Assembly: GCF_014288055.1 (NCBI RefSeq) | Contig: NZ_JACOPK010000004.1 | Location: forward strand, 186,001 to 250,000 | Reading direction: 5' to 3' | Length of the DNA: 64,000 nucleotides | Source of the DNA: Agathobaculum hominis | GTDB taxonomy: Bacteria > Bacillota > Clostridia > Oscillospirales > Butyricicoccaceae | The notes under the pieces: generated by a model | Databases searched by the model: none | Told to the model about the DNA's origin: nothing | The model's input: the letters and a program-made list of their open reading frames with translations, nothing else | Part shown: positions 54,899-63,812 of the stretch, in pieces | Layout: each line of letters opens with the position of its first letter | How positions within the stretch are numbered: the first letter of the stretch is position 1 | Program-made: the position numbers and the translations under genes

Positions 54899-57307
54899 AT
54901 GAAACTGCCATTATCCTGGCTTTCGGATTATACCGATATGACCGGCATCACCCCGAAGGAGTATGATGCCAAGCTGACCATGTCCGGCTCCAAGGTCGAG
55001 GAGGTCTACTACCTCGGCGCAGAGATCGAAAACGTTGTGACCGGCAAGATTCTGTCCGTTGTCGACCATCCGGACTCCGACCATCTCAAGATCTGCCAGC
55101 TCGACCTCGGCGACGGCGAGCCCGTTCAGATCGTTACCGGCGCGCCCAACGTTACTCCCGAGTCCGTTGGCGAGATCTGCCCGGTAGCAAAGCATAAGTC
55201 CACCCTGCCCGGCGGCGTAAAGATCACCAAGGGCAAGCTGCGTGGCGTGCCGTCCAACGGCATGATGTGCTCGTTCCAGGAACTCGGCCTGTCCCACGGC
55301 TGCGTGCCGTATGCGTGCGAGAACGGCATCCTGTTCCTGCCCGCCGGCACCCCGGTTGGCGAGGACATCAAAAAGGTACTCGGTCTGGATGACTGGGTCT
55401 CCGATTTCGAGATCACGTCCAACCGCCCGGACTGCCTGAGCGTGATCGGCCTTGCCCGCGAGACTGCGGCTACCTTCGACCGTCCGTTCAGCGTCAAGAC
55501 CCCGGAGGTCAAGGGCGTGGGCGACGACATCAACAAGTATATGTCCGTCGAGGTCAAGGACACCGATCTGTGCCCGCGCTACACCGCCCGCATTGTCAAG
55601 AATATCAAGATCGAGCCGTCCCCGGCGTGGATGCGCGAGCGTCTGCACGCCTGCGGCGTCCGTCCAATCAATAACATCGTTGATATTACCAACTACGTTA
55701 TGCTCGAGTACGGTCAGCCGATGCACGCTTTCGACTACAAGTGCCTGTCCGACGGCCGCATCGTTGTCCGCCGCGCCCGCAACGGTGAGTCCATCCAGAC
55801 CCTTGACGGCGTAGATCATGACCTGAGCGACAAGATGCTCGCCATCTGCGACAACGACAAGCCGGTCGCTGTTGCAGGCGTTATGGGCGGCGCAAACTCC
55901 GAGATTATGGACGACACCAAGACTGTCGTTTTCGAATCCGCGAACTTCCATGGCGCGACCGTCCGCATCACCGCAAAGGCGCTCGGTATGCGTACCGAGG
56001 CTTCCGGCCGCTTTGAAAAGGGCCTTGACCCGCGCATGACCCTCGATGCGGTCAACCGCGCGTGTGAGCTGGTCGAAATGCTCGGCGCAGGCGAGGTCAT
56101 CGACGGCATCATCGACGTTGACAACTCCGACCCGAACCACAAGCGTCTGCCGTTCGAGCCGGACAAGATGAACGCCCTGCTCGGTCTGGAACTGTCCGCT
56201 GAGGAGCAGGTAAAGCTGCTCGAGAAGCTGGACTTCAAGATCGAGAACAACGAGGTCGTTGTGCCGTTCTTCCGCACCGACATCAACCGCATGTGCGACG
56301 TGGCCGAGGAAGTGGCCCGCATGTACGGCTACGACAAGATCCCGACCACGCTGTACGCCGGTGAGATGGTACAGGGCGAGTTCACGCCGTCTCAGCAGGC
56401 GGAGCGCACTGCCGCTCTGGTTTGCCGCGAGGCAGGCTTTGACGAGTCCATGAGCCACTCGTTCATCTCCCCGAAGTTCTACGACATGATCGGCTGGGAC
56501 GAGAACGACCCGCGCCGTATCTCTACCACCATCCTCAACCCGCTTGGTGAGGATTTCAGCGTGATGCGTACCACCGTGCTGCCGTCCATGCTGGATAATC
56601 TGGCGCACAACCACGCACACCGCAACCCGACCGCTTCGCTGTACGAGCTGGGCACCATCTACACCCCGACCGTCAAGGACGGCAAGGCTGACCCGGACGT
56701 TCTGCCGCACGAGGAGAAGATCCTAACTCTCGGCAGCTACGGCCGCCTGTCGTTCTTCCAGTTCAAGGGCGCGATCGAGGCGCTGCTGCGTGAGCTGAAC
56801 ATCAAGGGCGCAACCTTCGCACCTGAAAAGGCCAATCCGTCCTATCACCCGGGCCGCTGCGCCAAGGTGCTGATCGATGGCAAGGAGATCGGTGTATTCG
56901 GCACCATTCACCCGACCGTTGCAGCCCGCTACGGCCTGTCCGGCGAGATTCTGGCTGCCGAGCTCAGGATGGACGCACTTCTGGCCGCCATCGACCCGGA
57001 GAAGCTGTACCACCCGCTGCCCAAGTTCCCGGCTTCCACCCGTGATATTGCGGTTCTGGTCGACGATGCAGTCCCGGCGGCTTCTATGCAGGCTGCTGTC
57101 GAGAAGGCGGCAGGCAAGCTGCTCGAGTCCGTCAAGCTGTTCGACGTTTACAAGGGCAAGGGCATCCCGGACGGCAAGAAGTCTGTTGCATACTCGCTCT
57201 CTATGCGTGCGCCCGACCGCACCCTTACCGACGAGGAGTGCGACAAGGCGATGCGTGCCGCCATCTCGGCACTCGAAACCGAGTTCGGCGCTCAGCTGCG
57301 CGGTTAA
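54899..57307 (+). CDS. pheT: Phenylalanyl-tRNA synthetase beta subunit
   Basis: A protein of 802 residues with the standard domain order: an N-terminal tRNA-binding EMAP-like domain (about 40-150, VVDHPDSDHLKICQLDLGDG), B3/B4 editing domain (about 205-380), B5 domain (about 400-470), class II-like catalytic core (about 480-690) and C-terminal anticodon-binding FDX-ACB domain (about 708-802, FPASTRDIAVLVDDAV). It completes the alpha2-beta2 enzyme. It starts 11 bases after AAGGAGGAAA. Confidence 0.97.
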   Translation: MKLPLSWLSDYTDMTGITPKEYDAKLTMSGSKVEEVYYLGAEIENVVTGKILSVVDHPDSDHLKICQLDLGDGEPVQIVTGAPNVTPESVGEICPVAKHKSTLPGGVKITKGKLRGVPSNGMMCSFQELGLSHGCVPYACENGILFLPAGTPVGEDIKKVLGLDDWVSDFEITSNRPDCLSVIGLARETAATFDRPFSVKTPEVKGVGDDINKYMSVEVKDTDLCPRYTARIVKNIKIEPSPAWMRERLHACGVRPINNIVDITNYVMLEYGQPMHAFDYKCLSDGRIVVRRARNGESIQTLDGVDHDLSDKMLAICDNDKPVAVAGVMGGANSEIMDDTKTVVFESANFHGATVRITAKALGMRTEASGRFEKGLDPRMTLDAVNRACELVEMLGAGEVIDGIIDVDNSDPNHKRLPFEPDKMNALLGLELSAEEQVKLLEKLDFKIENNEVVVPFFRTDINRMCDVAEEVARMYGYDKIPTTLYAGEMVQGEFTPSQQAERTAALVCREAGFDESMSHSFISPKFYDMIGWDENDPRRISTTILNPLGEDFSVMRTTVLPSMLDNLAHNHAHRNPTASLYELGTIYTPTVKDGKADPDVLPHEEKILTLGSYGRLSFFQFKGAIEALLRELNIKGATFAPEKANPSYHPGRCAKVLIDGKEIGVFGTIHPTVAARYGLSGEILAAELRMDALLAAIDPEKLYHPLPKFPASTRDIAVLVDDAVPAASMQAAVEKAAGKLLESVKLFDVYKGKGIPDGKKSVAYSLSMRAPDRTLTDEECDKAMRAAISALETEFGAQLRG

Positions 57308-57320
57308 TTTCAAAACACAG

Positions 57321-57350
57321 GAAGGGAGACTGCAACCGGTCTCCCTTCTG
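57321..57350 (+). terminator. pheT terminator
   Basis: GAAGGGAGAC (57321-57330) pairs with GTCTCCCTTC (57339-57348) around TGCAACCG, followed by TGTATTTCT. Confidence 0.82.
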
Positions 57351-57500
57351 TATTTCTGGTGCAGGCACCTGTTTGTGCCGGGGATGGAAAAAGATTTTGC
57401 TCGAGTTTTCCGCGGAATAGGCTTTACTTTTTCCGCAATTTGTATTATGCTGTTTATATAGAATTATACCCGACAGGTAGGAACGGAAAGGAGACCAAGT

Positions 57501-57746
57501 ATGCTTGACGGAACGAGAAAATTCAGTCTGGTAGACGAGTCCAACAAGGAGATGAAGCGCACGCTTACCGCTGTGTACGACGCGCTCAAGGAGAAAGGCT
57601 ACAACCCGATCAACCAGATCGTCGGTTATCTGCTTTCTGAGGACCCGACCTACATAACCAATCACAACAATGCCCGCAGCCTGATCTGCAAGATCGACCG
57701 TGATGAGCTGATGCAGGAACTGGTACAGTTCTATCTGGATAACTGA
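57501..57746 (+). CDS. ireB: IreB-family regulatory phosphoprotein
   Basis: A protein of 81 residues that matches the IreB/YrzL family along its length (KEKGYNPINQIVGYLLSEDPTYITNHNNARSLICKIDRDELMQELVQFYL with TYIT holding the phosphothreonines). In Enterococcus it is the substrate of the Ser/Thr kinase IreK and restrains cephalosporin resistance. It stands alone here, whereas in many Firmicutes ruvX follows. The start follows GGAAAGGAGACC. Confidence 0.92.
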   Translation: MLDGTRKFSLVDESNKEMKRTLTAVYDALKEKGYNPINQIVGYLLSEDPTYITNHNNARSLICKIDRDELMQELVQFYLDN

Positions 57747-57794
57747 TACGATTGATATGCAGCAGTTTTTCGCTGTAATGATATGAGCTGTCAG

Positions 57795-57837
57795 AAAAAT
57801 AACCGCCCTTCGAGCAAGGCCTGCGGTTATTTTTTTA
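57795..57837 (+). terminator. ireB terminator
   Basis: AAATAACCGC pairs with GCGGTTATTT across CCTTCGAGCAAGGCCT, followed by a T-run. It closes the ireB transcript before the radical SAM gene. Confidence 0.9.
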
Positions 57838-57889
57838 TGGTCGATATACAGAGAACAAAATACTGCGGTACGGCCGCAAAGGAGCAAAA

Positions 57890-59854
57890 ATGAACGGATT
57901 TCTTCCTATTTCAAAACAGGATATGACCGAGCGCGGATGGTATTACTGCGACTTCCTGATCGTGACGGGTGACGCCTATGTCGACCACCCCTCATTCGGT
58001 ACGGCGATCATTTCCCGTGTACTCGAGGACGCAGGCTATAAGGTCGCGATCCTTAGTCAGCCGGATTTCCGCGATGAGCATGATTTCCTCGCGATGGGAC
58101 GGCCACGCTATGCGGTGCTCATCAACGGCGGCAATATTGACTCGATGGTCGCGCACTATACCTCTGCGAAAAAACGCCGCTCGGACGATGCCTATACCCC
58201 CGGCGGCAAGGGCGGCAAACGTCCCGACCGCGCCGTCACCGTCTATTCCATGCTCGCACGCCGTGCCTTCCCCGATACGCCGGTCTATCTCGGCGGCATC
58301 GAGGCGAGCCTGCGCCGCTTTGCGCACTACGACTACTGGGCTGACCGCGTTATGCCATCCATTCTGGAGTCTACCGGCGCGGACGGTGTGATGTACGGCA
58401 TGAGCGAACATTCGGTGGTTGAGCTTGCGAACAATCTCCAGCACGGCAGAAAAGGCGCAGATGCCTGCGTCGGCGTGCGCGGCACAGCCTACATGGCGCA
58501 CGACGCAGAGGGGCTCGCGTGGGATGCGGTCGAGTGCCCGTCCTACGAGGATGTCTGCGCGAGCAAGCCGGACTATGCCCGTTCGGTCAAGCTCCAGTAT
58601 GACGAGCAGGATGCCGTGCGCGGCAGGGCGCTGCTTCAGCGCCACGGCCGGCGCGTACTCATCCAGAATCCGCCCGCGAAGCCGCTGACCACCGAGGAGA
58701 TGGATCACGTTTATGCGCTGCCCTATATGCGCACCTACCACCCGTCCTACGAGGCACTCGGCGGTGTTCCGGCCATTCAGGAGGTTCAGTTTTCTATCAT
58801 TCACAACCGAGGCTGCTTCGGTGCGTGCAATTTCTGCGCACTTGCGTTCCATCAGGGACGCTACATTCAGGTGCGCAGCCACGAGAGCGTCATCGAGGAA
58901 GCGAAAAAAATCACCCAGATGCCCGGCTTCAAGGGCTATATCCATGATGTCGGCGGTCCGACGGCGAATTTCCGCTTCCCTGCCTGCAAAAAGCAGGACA
59001 CGCACGGATGCTGCAAGGACAAGCGCTGCCTGTTCCCATCTGCGTGCAGCAACATTGAGGCCGACCACACGGATTACCTCAACCTGCTGCGCGAGCTGCG
59101 CCGGATCGAGGGTATCAAGAAGGTTTTCGTCCGCTCGGGTCTGCGCTACGACTATATGATGGCGGACAGGAACGATGCCTTCTTCAAGGAACTGGTCGAG
59201 CATCACATTTCGGGCCAGCTCAAGGTCGCGCCTGAGCACATGAGCGACAATGCACTCTATTATATGGGCAAGCCGTCGTTTAACGTCTACGAGCAGTTCC
59301 GTGAGCGCTATGCACGCATCAACCAGAAGCTCGGCCGCAAGCAGTATCTTGTGCCGTATCTGATGAGCTCGCACCCCGGCGCGACGCTCGACGACGCGAT
59401 CATGCTCGCGCAGTACCTCAACCGCATCGGCTATATGCCCGAGCAGGTGCAGGACTTCTACCCCACCCCCGGCACGCTGTCCACCGCGATGTATTATACC
59501 GGCATCGACCCTCGCACGATGAAGCCGGTATATGTTGCGAAAACACCGGAGGAAAAAGCGATGCAGCGTGCGCTGCTGCAATGGCGCCGTCCGGACAAGC
59601 GTCCGATCATCCTTGCGGCACTTAAAAAGGCAGGCCGCGAAGATCTGATCGGCTACGGAAAGGAATGCCTCATCCGCCCAAACCGCAGCGGCGAGCAGAA
59701 CGTCGCTCCCAGAAGCAGCAAACCGGCGCACCGCCACGGCGTTTCGGCGGCGCGGCCGGAAAACCCACGCCGCAGCGGCAAACCGGCAGCAAAGCCGGCA
59801 TCCCGTGCGCCGCAGCCGAAAAAAGGCTGGGCAAAGCCGAAGAAGAAAAAGTAA
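57890..59854 (+). CDS. YgiQ-family radical SAM protein
   Basis: A protein of 654 residues. The N-terminal domain (about 1-270, MTERGWYYCDFLIVTGDAYVDHPSFG) is that of YgiQ/UPF0313 proteins. The radical SAM domain has the cluster motif CFGACNFC (about residue 310) and HQGRYIQVRSHESV after it. The C-terminal tail (about 595-654) is basic and proline-rich (PKKGWAKPKKKK), suggesting contact with nucleic acid. Reaction and substrate are unknown. The start follows AAAGGAG. Confidence 0.93.
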   Translation: MNGFLPISKQDMTERGWYYCDFLIVTGDAYVDHPSFGTAIISRVLEDAGYKVAILSQPDFRDEHDFLAMGRPRYAVLINGGNIDSMVAHYTSAKKRRSDDAYTPGGKGGKRPDRAVTVYSMLARRAFPDTPVYLGGIEASLRRFAHYDYWADRVMPSILESTGADGVMYGMSEHSVVELANNLQHGRKGADACVGVRGTAYMAHDAEGLAWDAVECPSYEDVCASKPDYARSVKLQYDEQDAVRGRALLQRHGRRVLIQNPPAKPLTTEEMDHVYALPYMRTYHPSYEALGGVPAIQEVQFSIIHNRGCFGACNFCALAFHQGRYIQVRSHESVIEEAKKITQMPGFKGYIHDVGGPTANFRFPACKKQDTHGCCKDKRCLFPSACSNIEADHTDYLNLLRELRRIEGIKKVFVRSGLRYDYMMADRNDAFFKELVEHHISGQLKVAPEHMSDNALYYMGKPSFNVYEQFRERYARINQKLGRKQYLVPYLMSSHPGATLDDAIMLAQYLNRIGYMPEQVQDFYPTPGTLSTAMYYTGIDPRTMKPVYVAKTPEEKAMQRALLQWRRPDKRPIILAALKKAGREDLIGYGKECLIRPNRSGEQNVAPRSSKPAHRHGVSAARPENPRRSGKPAAKPASRAPQPKKGWAKPKKKK

Positions 59855-59909
59855 CCGGGAACATTCCGGGAACCCGTCCGTCTAACCGGACAGAAAGGCG
59901 GTGGATACC

Positions 59910-60332
59910 ATGAAGAAACGTATGGTTACACTAATACTTGCGCTGCTGCTTGCGCTTTCACTGACCGGCTGCGGCAGCAGAGATACGGCAAAAGACAGCG
60001 AAAATGCAGGCATAGGCACACAGAGCACGGATGACGCTTCGACGCTCCCCGATACCGCGCAGGACCGTCCGGTGACGGACGCGCCGATGATGGTGATGGT
60101 GGATAACACGCTGTACCAGTCTGCGGGAGAGGTCAGCACGGTCGAGGGCCGCTGCGGCAACATGGACGGCGAGATCACCTCGCAGACAGCCAGTGGCACG
60201 GACGCACCGACCGAGAACGACCAGTCCAACTTCGGCACGGGCTACGGCTATCAGCGCATGGGCGATACGCTTGAGGTGCTGATCGACGGCCAGTGGATCG
60301 TTTTCCGTCCGATCACGGACTCGGATGTCTGA
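59910..60332 (+). CDS. Small secreted lipoprotein, unknown function
   Basis: A protein of 140 residues with a lipoprotein signal (LALLLALSLTGC), a disordered acidic-threonine stretch (about 22-60), and a compact beta domain (PMMVMVDNTLYQSAGEVST, ending DTLEVLIDGQWIVFRPI). Similar short clostridial lipoproteins (a MVMVDNTLYYxxG core) are of unknown function. It begins ten bases after AAAGGCGG. Confidence 0.7.
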   Translation: MKKRMVTLILALLLALSLTGCGSRDTAKDSENAGIGTQSTDDASTLPDTAQDRPVTDAPMMVMVDNTLYQSAGEVSTVEGRCGNMDGEITSQTASGTDAPTENDQSNFGTGYGYQRMGDTLEVLIDGQWIVFRPITDSDV

Positions 60333-60424
60333 TCTCGCGGGCGAAAAAACAGTTTTTCGTGTGTAGTGCACAAAAACAGCAGAGCGCAGCGGTTCATAAT
60401 TATATGCAGGACACAGTATTTTGT

Positions 60425-60453
60425 TTGACATATGCGGCATAATGCTTTATAAT
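60425..60453 (+). promoter_or_regulatory. Consensus sigma-A promoter upstream of the Lrp-type gene
   Basis: TTGACA (60425-60430), 17 bases and TATAAT (60448-60453): a full consensus match. Transcription should start about 60460, directly ahead of a strong terminator hairpin. Confidence 0.9.
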
Positions 60454-60463
60454 GTAAATGAAC

Positions 60464-60508
60464 AAAGGAGTTCACTTCGCACGCGCGAGGTGGATTCCTT
60501 TTTGTTTT
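60464..60508 (+). terminator. Leader terminator/attenuator ahead of the Lrp-type gene
   Basis: AAAGGAGTTCACTTCGC (60464-60480) pairs throughout with GCGAGGTGGATTCCTTT (60485-60501), using G-U pairs at three positions, around ACGC, followed by TTGTTTTGC. It lies between the promoter and the ribosome site (AAGGAGGG, 60526-60533). Confidence 0.8.
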
Positions 60509-60543
60509 GCAACATTCTCAAAGATAAGGAGGGCTACCGCCCT

Positions 60544-60975
60544 ATGGATGAAATCGACCTGAAACTGCTGCGCCTGCTGCAAAAAAACTCCCGCACTCCG
60601 ATCAAGACCCTTGCAGGCGAGGTACGGCTGTCCTCTCCGGCTGTCTCCGCGCGCATCGAGCGGCTGGAGAAGCAGGGCGTTATCCGAGCGTATACGCTCG
60701 ACCTCGATCCGCTTCAGCTTGGCCACCACATTCTTGCCTATGTGCATCTGGATATGCAGCCGGCACAGAAAGCAGAGTTCTATCCGTTTATCGCGGCGAT
60801 TCCCAACGTTCTGGAATGCAACTGCGTGACCGGCAACTATTCCATGCTCATCAAGGTCTCCTTCCCTTCGACGCAGGATCTTGACGGCTTTATCGGGAAG
60901 CTCCAACAGTTCGGCAAAACCGAAACGCAGATCGTGTTTTCTTCGCCGGTGCCGCCGCGCGCCATCGTCATCTGA
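60544..60975 (+). CDS. Lrp/AsnC-family transcriptional regulator
   Basis: A protein of 143 residues with an N-terminal winged HTH (DEIDLKLLRLLQKNSRTPIK, RLSSPAVSARIERLEKQGVI) and a C-terminal RAM/AsnC ligand-binding domain (about 65-143, ILAYVHLDMQPA... CVTGNYSMLIKV). Such proteins sense amino acids and control their metabolism or transport. The start follows AAGGAGGG. The upstream promoter runs into a terminator, so expression probably depends on read-through. Confidence 0.92.
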   Translation: MDEIDLKLLRLLQKNSRTPIKTLAGEVRLSSPAVSARIERLEKQGVIRAYTLDLDPLQLGHHILAYVHLDMQPAQKAEFYPFIAAIPNVLECNCVTGNYSMLIKVSFPSTQDLDGFIGKLQQFGKTETQIVFSSPVPPRAIVI

Positions 60976-61019
60976 CCCCCTAACCTGTTCTCGGGAATTT
61001 CTGTTCTCTCCCCACCCAT

Positions 61020-61054
61020 GGGACTGTCTCGCTGTCGGGATAGTCCCTTTTTAG
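61020..61054 (+). terminator. Terminator of the Lrp-type gene
   Basis: GGGACTGTC pairs with GATAGTCCC around TCGCTGTCGG, followed by TTTTTAG. Confidence 0.85.
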
Positions 61055-61099
61055 CGTTTTTTGACAAAACGCATGGCAGAGCGCTCCTTGCGATTTTCG

Positions 61100-61128
61100 T
61101 TGCACTGGACGCAGTTTGGTGTTAAAAT
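61100..61128 (+). promoter_or_regulatory. Sigma-A promoter of the methyltransferase gene
   Basis: TTGCAC (61100-61105), 17 bases and TAAAAT (61123-61128). It probably also serves the ECF genes. Confidence 0.75.
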
Positions 61129-61179
61129 AGAAACTGATACATTATGTAATTACATACCCGGAATTAAGGAAGGTATTTT

Positions 61180-62046
61180 ATGTGGATCGCAGATAACTGG
61201 AAAGACTACGCCGTGCTCGACTGCGGCGGCGGAGAAAAAATCGAACGATGGGGCAGCCAGATTTTGCAGCGTCCCGACCCGCAGGCCATTTGGGCACGCG
61301 ACAAGGACTGCAAGGCATGGAATCGTCCGAACGCCATCTATCACCGCTCGAATGCAGGCGGCGGCAAGTGGGAAATCCGCAGGCTGCCCGAGCAGTGGGC
61401 CATTCATTACGGAGACCTTACGTTCCAGCTCAAGCCCATGAGCTTCAAGCACACGGGCCTGTTTCCTGAGCAGGCGGCAAACTGGGACTTTATTGACAGG
61501 ATGATTCGCGGCGCAGGACGCCCGATCAGCGTGCTCAACCTGTTCGCCTATACGGGCGGCGCAACGCTCGCAGCGGCAAACGCCGGTGCATCGGTCTGCC
61601 ATGTCGATGCATCCAAGGGCATGGTGCAGTGGGCACGCGAAAACGCGGCATCTTCCGGTCTGGCTGACCGTCCGATCCGCTGGATCGTGGATGACTGCAA
61701 AAAGTTCGTGCAGCGAGAGATCCGGCGCGGCCGCAAATATGATGCTATCATTATGGATCCGCCGAGCTATGGCCGCGGTCCGTCCGGCGAGACATGGAAG
61801 ATCGAGGAGGACGTTGCGGATTTCGTTGATCTTACCATGGGCGTGCTGAGCGACAAGCCGCTGTTCGTGCTCATTTCGAGCTATTCGACCGGTCTCGCTC
61901 CGTCGGTCATGAGCTATCTGCTGGGTATTACGGCAGGAAAGCGGGTCGCCGGTAAAATCGAGGCACAGGAGCTCGGCCTGCCGGTCGAGTCTACCGGTCT
62001 GGTGCTCCCCTGCGGTTCGTCGGCCCGTTTTATTGCGGAAGAGTAA
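61180..62046 (+). CDS. Class I SAM-dependent rRNA methyltransferase, RlmI-like
   Basis: A protein of 288 residues. The SAM-binding part holds VLNLFAYTGGATLAAANAGA (motif I), VCHVDASKGMVQWAREN (motif II) and IIMDPPSYGRG (motif IV, DPPSY as in m5C/RlmI-type enzymes). It lacks the PUA domain of RlmI. It likely methylates rRNA. The start follows GGAAGGTA. The next gene, ecfA1, begins within 25 bases and might be co-transcribed. Confidence 0.88.
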   Translation: MWIADNWKDYAVLDCGGGEKIERWGSQILQRPDPQAIWARDKDCKAWNRPNAIYHRSNAGGGKWEIRRLPEQWAIHYGDLTFQLKPMSFKHTGLFPEQAANWDFIDRMIRGAGRPISVLNLFAYTGGATLAAANAGASVCHVDASKGMVQWARENAASSGLADRPIRWIVDDCKKFVQREIRRGRKYDAIIMDPPSYGRGPSGETWKIEEDVADFVDLTMGVLSDKPLFVLISSYSTGLAPSVMSYLLGITAGKRVAGKIEAQELGLPVESTGLVLPCGSSARFIAEE

Positions 62047-62070
62047 CAAAAAAGGATGAAAACTACTGAA

Positions 62071-62919
62071 ATGGCTGAAATAATCAAAACCGAAGATCTT
62101 CGCTATGCCTATCCGGCGGAAGAGGGTCAGGAGCCGGTGCAGGTGCTGAAGGGCGTGAACCTCAGTATCCAGCGCGGCGAGTTCGTGGCGGTGCTGGGTC
62201 ACAACGGCTCGGGCAAAAGCACGCTCGCCGGCTGCTTCAATGCGATCCGTCTGCCTACCGGCGGCGTGTGCTACGTCGACATGATGGACACGCGCGATGA
62301 AAACAACACCTATGAGGTGCGCAAAACGGTCTCCATGGTGTTTCAGAACCCGGATAACCAGATCGTTGCAACGGTCGTTGAAGAAGATGTCGCGTTCGCG
62401 CTCGAAAACATGGGCATCCCGCCTGCCGAAATCCGAAAGCGCGTAGATGACGCGCTCAAGGCCGTCGGCATGTATGAGTACCGCGCGCAGGCGCCGCACC
62501 GCCTGTCGGGCGGTCAGAAGCAGCGCGTCGCCATCGCAGGCGTGATCGCCATGATGCCGCGCTGTGTCGTGCTCGACGAACCGACTGCCATGCTCGACCC
62601 TCAGGGCCGCCGCGAGGTCATGAGCGTCGTGCGCGAGCTCAACCGTAAATACGGCATTACGGTCATCCTCATCACCCACCATATGGATGAAGCCGTACAG
62701 GCGCAGCGCGTCGTCGTCATGCACGAGGGAAACGTGCTGATGGACGGCAGACCGCGCGAGATCTTCACACAGGTGGACAAGCTGCGCGCCGCCTCGCTCA
62801 CCGTACCGCAGACGATTGAGGTTCTGTATGACCTCAACAGACAGGACGACGAGAGCCTGCCGATCGACGCGCTGAGCGTCAATGAATGCGCGGATATTCT
62901 GGAAACCTATTTGGCATAA
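62071..62919 (+). CDS. ecfA1: ECF transporter ATP-binding protein EcfA1
   Basis: A protein of 282 residues (287 if the ATG at 62056 is used). Walker A (VLGHNGSGKSTLAG), Q-loop (MVFQNPDNQIVATVVEEDVAFALENMG), signature (LSGGQKQRVAIAG) and Walker B (CVVLDEPTAMLDPQGR) are complete. It is one of two ATPases that drive EcfT and interchangeable substrate subunits. I prefer the ATG at 62071, 11 bases after AAAGGATGA, which gives the usual MAEIIKTEDLRYAYP start. It is followed by ecfA2 and ecfT. Confidence 0.95.
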   Translation: MAEIIKTEDLRYAYPAEEGQEPVQVLKGVNLSIQRGEFVAVLGHNGSGKSTLAGCFNAIRLPTGGVCYVDMMDTRDENNTYEVRKTVSMVFQNPDNQIVATVVEEDVAFALENMGIPPAEIRKRVDDALKAVGMYEYRAQAPHRLSGGQKQRVAIAGVIAMMPRCVVLDEPTAMLDPQGRREVMSVVRELNRKYGITVILITHHMDEAVQAQRVVVMHEGNVLMDGRPREIFTQVDKLRAASLTVPQTIEVLYDLNRQDDESLPIDALSVNECADILETYLA

Positions 62920-62942
62920 CTGCAATATAAGGAGAAATTCCA

Positions 62943-63812
62943 TTGTCAACCATACTTGAAACACGGGGCCTGACGCATGTTTACGGCGCAGGCACCCCTT
63001 TTGAGCGTGTCGCGCTCGACCATGTCGATATTCAGATCAACAAGGGAGAGATCCTCGGCGTGATCGGTCACACCGGTTCGGGCAAGTCCACGCTTATTCA
63101 GCATTTGAACGGTCTGCTCCAGCCTTCCGAGGGAGAAGTCCTGCTCGACGGCAAATCTATCTGGGATGCAAAGGGCAAATGTGCGCGCGAGACGCGATTT
63201 CGCGTCGGTCTGGTATTTCAGTATCCGGAGTATCAGCTGTTCGAGGAGACGATTGCGAAGGACATCGCCTACGGCCCGACGAATATGAGCCTGCCGCAGG
63301 CAGAGATCGACGCGCGCGTGCGCGAGTCAATGGAGGCGGTAGGCCTCGCCCCTGAGCTTGCCGACCAGTCTCCGTTCGCGCTCTCCGGCGGTCAGAAGCG
63401 CCGCGTTGCCATCGCGGGCGTGATCGCCATGCGTCCGGATGTGCTCGTTCTCGACGAGCCGACCGCCGGCCTCGATCCGGCAGGCCGCGATGAGATCTTC
63501 GAGCTTGTCCGCAATTACCACGCGCAGTCCGGCGCGACCATCCTCATCGTCTCGCACTCCATGGAGGATATTTCGCAGATCGCTGATCGCCTGCTCGTCA
63601 TGGATCACGCAAGGGTTCTGTTCTGCGATACGCCGCGCGAGGTGTTCTCTCACGCCGACGAAATCGTTGCGGCAGGTCTCGATATCCCGATGATCACCAA
63701 GGTCATGATAGAGCTGAAAAAGCGCGGACATGATGTTGATACCTCGGTTTATACCGTTGCGCAGGCGATGGACGCGCTGCGCGCCTGCAGGAAGAAAGGG
63801 GGCGCTCACTGA
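62943..63812 (+). CDS. ecfA2: ECF transporter ATP-binding protein EcfA2
   Basis: A protein of 289 residues with Walker A (VIGHTGSGKSTLIQHLNGLL), Q-loop (LVFQYPEYQLFEETIAKDIAYGP, the form specific to EcfA2), signature (LSGGQKRRVAIAGV) and Walker B (VLVLDEPTAGLDPAGR). It starts at a TTG (62943), ten bases after AAGGAGA. Its stop overlaps the ecfT start by one base (TGATG). Confidence 0.95.
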   Translation: MSTILETRGLTHVYGAGTPFERVALDHVDIQINKGEILGVIGHTGSGKSTLIQHLNGLLQPSEGEVLLDGKSIWDAKGKCARETRFRVGLVFQYPEYQLFEETIAKDIAYGPTNMSLPQAEIDARVRESMEAVGLAPELADQSPFALSGGQKRRVAIAGVIAMRPDVLVLDEPTAGLDPAGRDEIFELVRNYHAQSGATILIVSHSMEDISQIADRLLVMDHARVLFCDTPREVFSHADEIVAAGLDIPMITKVMIELKKRGHDVDTSVYTVAQAMDALRACRKKGGAH

